Both the position numbers and the translations under genes were made by a program. A stretch of 7,369 bases of DNA. It comes from Hydrogenophaga sp. Its GTDB lineage: Bacteria; Pseudomonadota; Gammaproteobacteria; Burkholderiales; Burkholderiaceae_C. The stretch is taken from positions 1 through 7,369 of the forward strand of contig JAIFNE010000108.1 in NCBI GenBank assembly GCA_020047875.1, given 5' to 3'. Below, piece after piece: positions 5,701 to 7,369 of the stretch (positions are counted from its first letter, which is position 1; the number at the start of each line of letters is the position of its first letter). Below the pieces are notes generated by a model. That model searched no databases. It was not told the origin of the DNA and saw only the letters and a program-made list of their open reading frames with translations.

Positions 5701-6921
5701 TTACGGCTGCGGGGGTCCGCCGTAGAGCCAGGGCAGGTCCAGCAGCGACTCGCCCAGCAGGGAAATGGCGGCGTTGCGCCCCCAGCGCACCAGGCCGCTG
5801 GCGTGGAAGATGCTACCGTTGCGCTGCGAGCGGCTCTGCACCCGCGCGTTGCGGGCCCAGCGCGTGTGGGCAAAGCGCTGCAACAGCTCGGGCCAGTCGA
5901 TTTCGGTGCCGGCGGGTTGCTGCTCGGCGAGCCGCCCCAGGGTCCAGGCGTCTTCCAGTGCCATCGCAGCCCCTTGCGCGAGGTAGGGGCGCAGCGGATG
6001 CGCCGCGTCGCCAAGCAGCGCCACGCGGCCGCGGGCATGCTCCTGGGGCCCGCCCATGGGCGGGCGGTCGTTCAGGGGCCAGAGTGTCCAGTGGGGCACC
6101 GCGTCGACCATCTGCAGCAGGTCGGCATGGGTCGGGCCCAGTGTGCGCCGCAGGTCTGCCACATGGGCCTGGTGGGTCCAGCTCTGCGGGTCAGCGCCCA
6201 CCGCGCCGCCATGGCCCTGGCCGAGCACGCCCTGCACCACCACGACCACGTTGAACCACTCCCCCTGGCGCACCGGGTAGTGCACCGCGTGCAGCCGCGG
6301 GCCCAGCCAGGCGGTGACCAGCGGCGCGCGCAAAGCGGCGGGCAGATCGGCGCTGCGCACCATGCCGCGATAAGCCAGGTGACCACTGGCGCGCACCGGC
6401 TGGGCGCCCAGCAGCTGGCTGCGTACGCGGCTCCACAGGCCATCGGCGCCGATCAGCGCGCGGGCGGCGTATTCGGTTTCGTTCTCGCCGGTCACGCGCA
6501 CACCCGTGGCGCTTTCGGTGTAGCCGGCCACCCGGGCGCTGAGCGTCAGTTGAACCTGGGGCAGCTGGCGGGCCGCTTGCAGCAGCAGGGCATGCAGGTC
6601 GGCGCGGTGCAGCGTGGCGTAGGGCTGGCCGTGGCGCGCGCGCACCTGCGGGCCGAGCGTCAGGCGGCCCAGCCGCGCACCGCCCAGCGCATCGCGCACC
6701 TGCAGCGCCTCGGGAAAGGCGGCGCAGGCGCTGAGGGCGTCGGTGAGCCCCCAGTGCGCCAGGACACGTACCGCGTTGGGCCCCAGTTGCAGACCGGCTC
6801 CGACCTCGCCAAACGCGCTGGCCTGTTCCAGCACCTGAATGTCCAGCCCGGCGCGCCCCAGCGCCACCGCACAAGCCAGGCCGCCGATACCGCCACCCAC
6901 CACCATTGCATCGTGTGTCAT
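5701..6921 (-). CDS. FAD-dependent monooxygenase, salicylate hydroxylase-like
   Basis: This 406-residue protein is a class A flavoprotein monooxygenase (PF01494 type), predicted to use NAD(P)H and oxygen to hydroxylate an aromatic or similar substrate in the cytoplasm. It has the three defining FAD motifs. GGGIGGL (9-15) leads to a ribose-binding glutamate at about 32. GADG followed by LWSRVR (158-167) is the DG motif. GRVALLGDAAHPLRPYLAQG (298-317) is the GD motif, followed by AAMALEDA. LHRADLH (104-110) is also typical. Salicylate 1-hydroxylase and 3-hydroxybenzoate 6-hydroxylase are the closest groups I recognise by pattern, but the substrate cannot be assigned. The ATG at 6921 places the dinucleotide-fold strand at the N-terminus as expected; the binding site is weak. 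The Bug binding-protein gene follows 69 nt downstream on the same strand. Loss of one or the other in related genomes would test whether they work together. Confidence 0.92.
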   Translation of the reverse strand: MTHDAMVVGGGIGGLACAVALGRAGLDIQVLEQASAFGEVGAGLQLGPNAVRVLAHWGLTDALSACAAFPEALQVRDALGGARLGRLTLGPQVRARHGQPYATLHRADLHALLLQAARQLPQVQLTLSARVAGYTESATGVRVTGENETEYAARALIGADGLWSRVRSQLLGAQPVRASGHLAYRGMVRSADLPAALRAPLVTAWLGPRLHAVHYPVRQGEWFNVVVVVQGVLGQGHGGAVGADPQSWTHQAHVADLRRTLGPTHADLLQMVDAVPHWTLWPLNDRPPMGGPQEHARGRVALLGDAAHPLRPYLAQGAAMALEDAWTLGRLAEQQPAGTEIDWPELLQRFAHTRWARNARVQSRSQRNGSIFHASGLVRWGRNAAISLLGESLLDLPWLYGGPPQP

Positions 6922-6944
6922 GGCTGCAGATTGTGCCGCTGGCC

Positions 6945-6959
6945 GGGCGGCGAGCGCCC
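6945..6959 (-). terminator. Weak hairpin after the VWA gene
   Basis: GGGCG (6945-6949) and CGCCC (6955-6959) form a five-pair stem with a 5-nt loop in the 62-nt gap downstream of the VWA stop. There is no T-run on the minus strand, so this could be a weak terminator or simply GC-rich chance. Confidence 0.2.
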
Positions 6960-6983
6960 AGCGACTGCGCCAGACCAGCTGAA

Positions 6984-7369
6984 TCAGAGCACGCGGTTGA
7001 ACCAGAGCAGGGAGAACCCCGCCGAAAACGCCACCAGCAGCGCCGCGAGCAAGGCGAGCAGGCCCGACACCTCGGTTTCCTTCTTTTCCACCGTGAGCCG
7101 GCTGCTCAGCGACTGGTAGACCTGCTTCAGGTTTTCCGCCGTGCCGGCATAGAAGTACTCGCCCTGCGTGGTCTTGGCCACGTCTTTGAGCGTGTCTTCA
7201 TCCAGCCGCACCCGCATCGACCAGCCCTCGAAGCCGATCACCTCGCCGTCCACCGTGCCCACGCCCACGGTGTACACGCGCACCCCGCGGTCGGCCGCCA
7301 TCTGGGCCGCTTCCTCGGTCTGCACGCCGGTGGTGCGCTGGCCGTCGGTGAGCAGGATGATCGCCGCCG
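6984..7369 (-). CDS. VWA domain membrane protein (BatA-like), 5' partial
   Basis: This is the last 127 complete codons of a von Willebrand factor A domain protein; the first full codon is at 7367-7365 and the N-terminal part lies outside the window. The frame is open to the edge and encodes AIILLTDGQRTTG, which holds the TDG part of the metal-ion-dependent adhesion site, so the GTG at 7325 is internal. The VWA fold continues with RGVRVYTVGVGT, and LKDVAKTTQGEYFYAGTAENLKQVYQSL follows. A single C-terminal membrane helix (GLLALLAALLVAFSAG region) ends the protein, as in BatA/BatB-type anchored VWA proteins. Such proteins often neighbour MoxR AAA ATPases and DUF58 proteins, which would lie beyond the window. 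The DxSxS motif cannot be inspected here. The stop is 62 nt before the hydroxylase start, and the functional relation is unclear. Confidence 0.85.
   Translation of the reverse strand, partial: AAIILLTDGQRTTGVQTEEAAQMAADRGVRVYTVGVGTVDGEVIGFEGWSMRVRLDEDTLKDVAKTTQGEYFYAGTAENLKQVYQSLSSRLTVEKKETEVSGLLALLAALLVAFSAGFSLLWFNRVL

Noticed and set aside
5626..7119. A 497-codon plus-strand open frame opposite the hydroxylase
   Set aside because: It is antisense to a monooxygenase with all three FAD motifs. The translation has no recognisable domain and a biased His/Gln/Arg/Gly composition.
7323..7325. GTG as start of a short 113-residue VWA protein
   Set aside because: The frame continues upstream to the window edge with conserved VWA sequence including the TDG motif, so the gene is simply cut off.

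Overview
The window is GC-rich chromosomal DNA whose protein sequences look betaproteobacterial, most likely Comamonadaceae (Hydrogenophaga/Acidovorax-like). This rests on a Bug/TctC-type binding protein, a divergent pmbA/yjgA(darP) pair, the high GC content and G/C-hairpin intergenic repeats. The genus is an inference from family resemblance; no search was possible.

Layout. (1) 1-912 (+): 3' part of a periplasmic branched-chain-amino-acid-type ABC transporter binding protein, cut by the window edge. (2) 913-1279: a 367-bp convergent intergenic region without a supported gene, largely made of repeats. Two inverted copies of a G/C-hairpin repeat (about 921-984 and 1072-1140) are followed by a 129-bp near-palindromic element (1151-1279). 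That element is flanked by CTAA direct repeats and abuts the pmbA stop codon. (3) 1280-2704 (-): pmbA (tldE). (4) 2805-4574 (+): a tight cluster of yjgA/darP, mog and slyD, separated by 7 and 17 nt and probably co-transcribed. (5) 4575-4623: a short convergent gap with a G/C hairpin. (6) 5631-4624 and 6921-5701 (-): a Bug-type solute-binding protein downstream of a flavoprotein aromatic hydroxylase, 69 nt apart. (7) 7369-6984 (-): the C-terminal part of a membrane-anchored von Willebrand A domain protein, cut by the window edge.

How the genes relate. PmbA is the partner of TldD in a heterodimeric metalloprotease; no tldD lies in the window. DarP assists 50S ribosome maturation, Mog activates molybdopterin for molybdenum insertion, and SlyD is a metal-binding folding helper, so the plus-strand cluster is housekeeping. 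The hydroxylase and Bug protein could form a small uptake-and-oxidation unit for an aromatic or other organic acid, but the substrate cannot be read from the sequence.

I see no defence system, CRISPR array, RNA gene or complete autonomous mobile element. The most unusual structure is the repeat island at 913-1279, especially the MITE-like palindrome inserted exactly at the end of pmbA.
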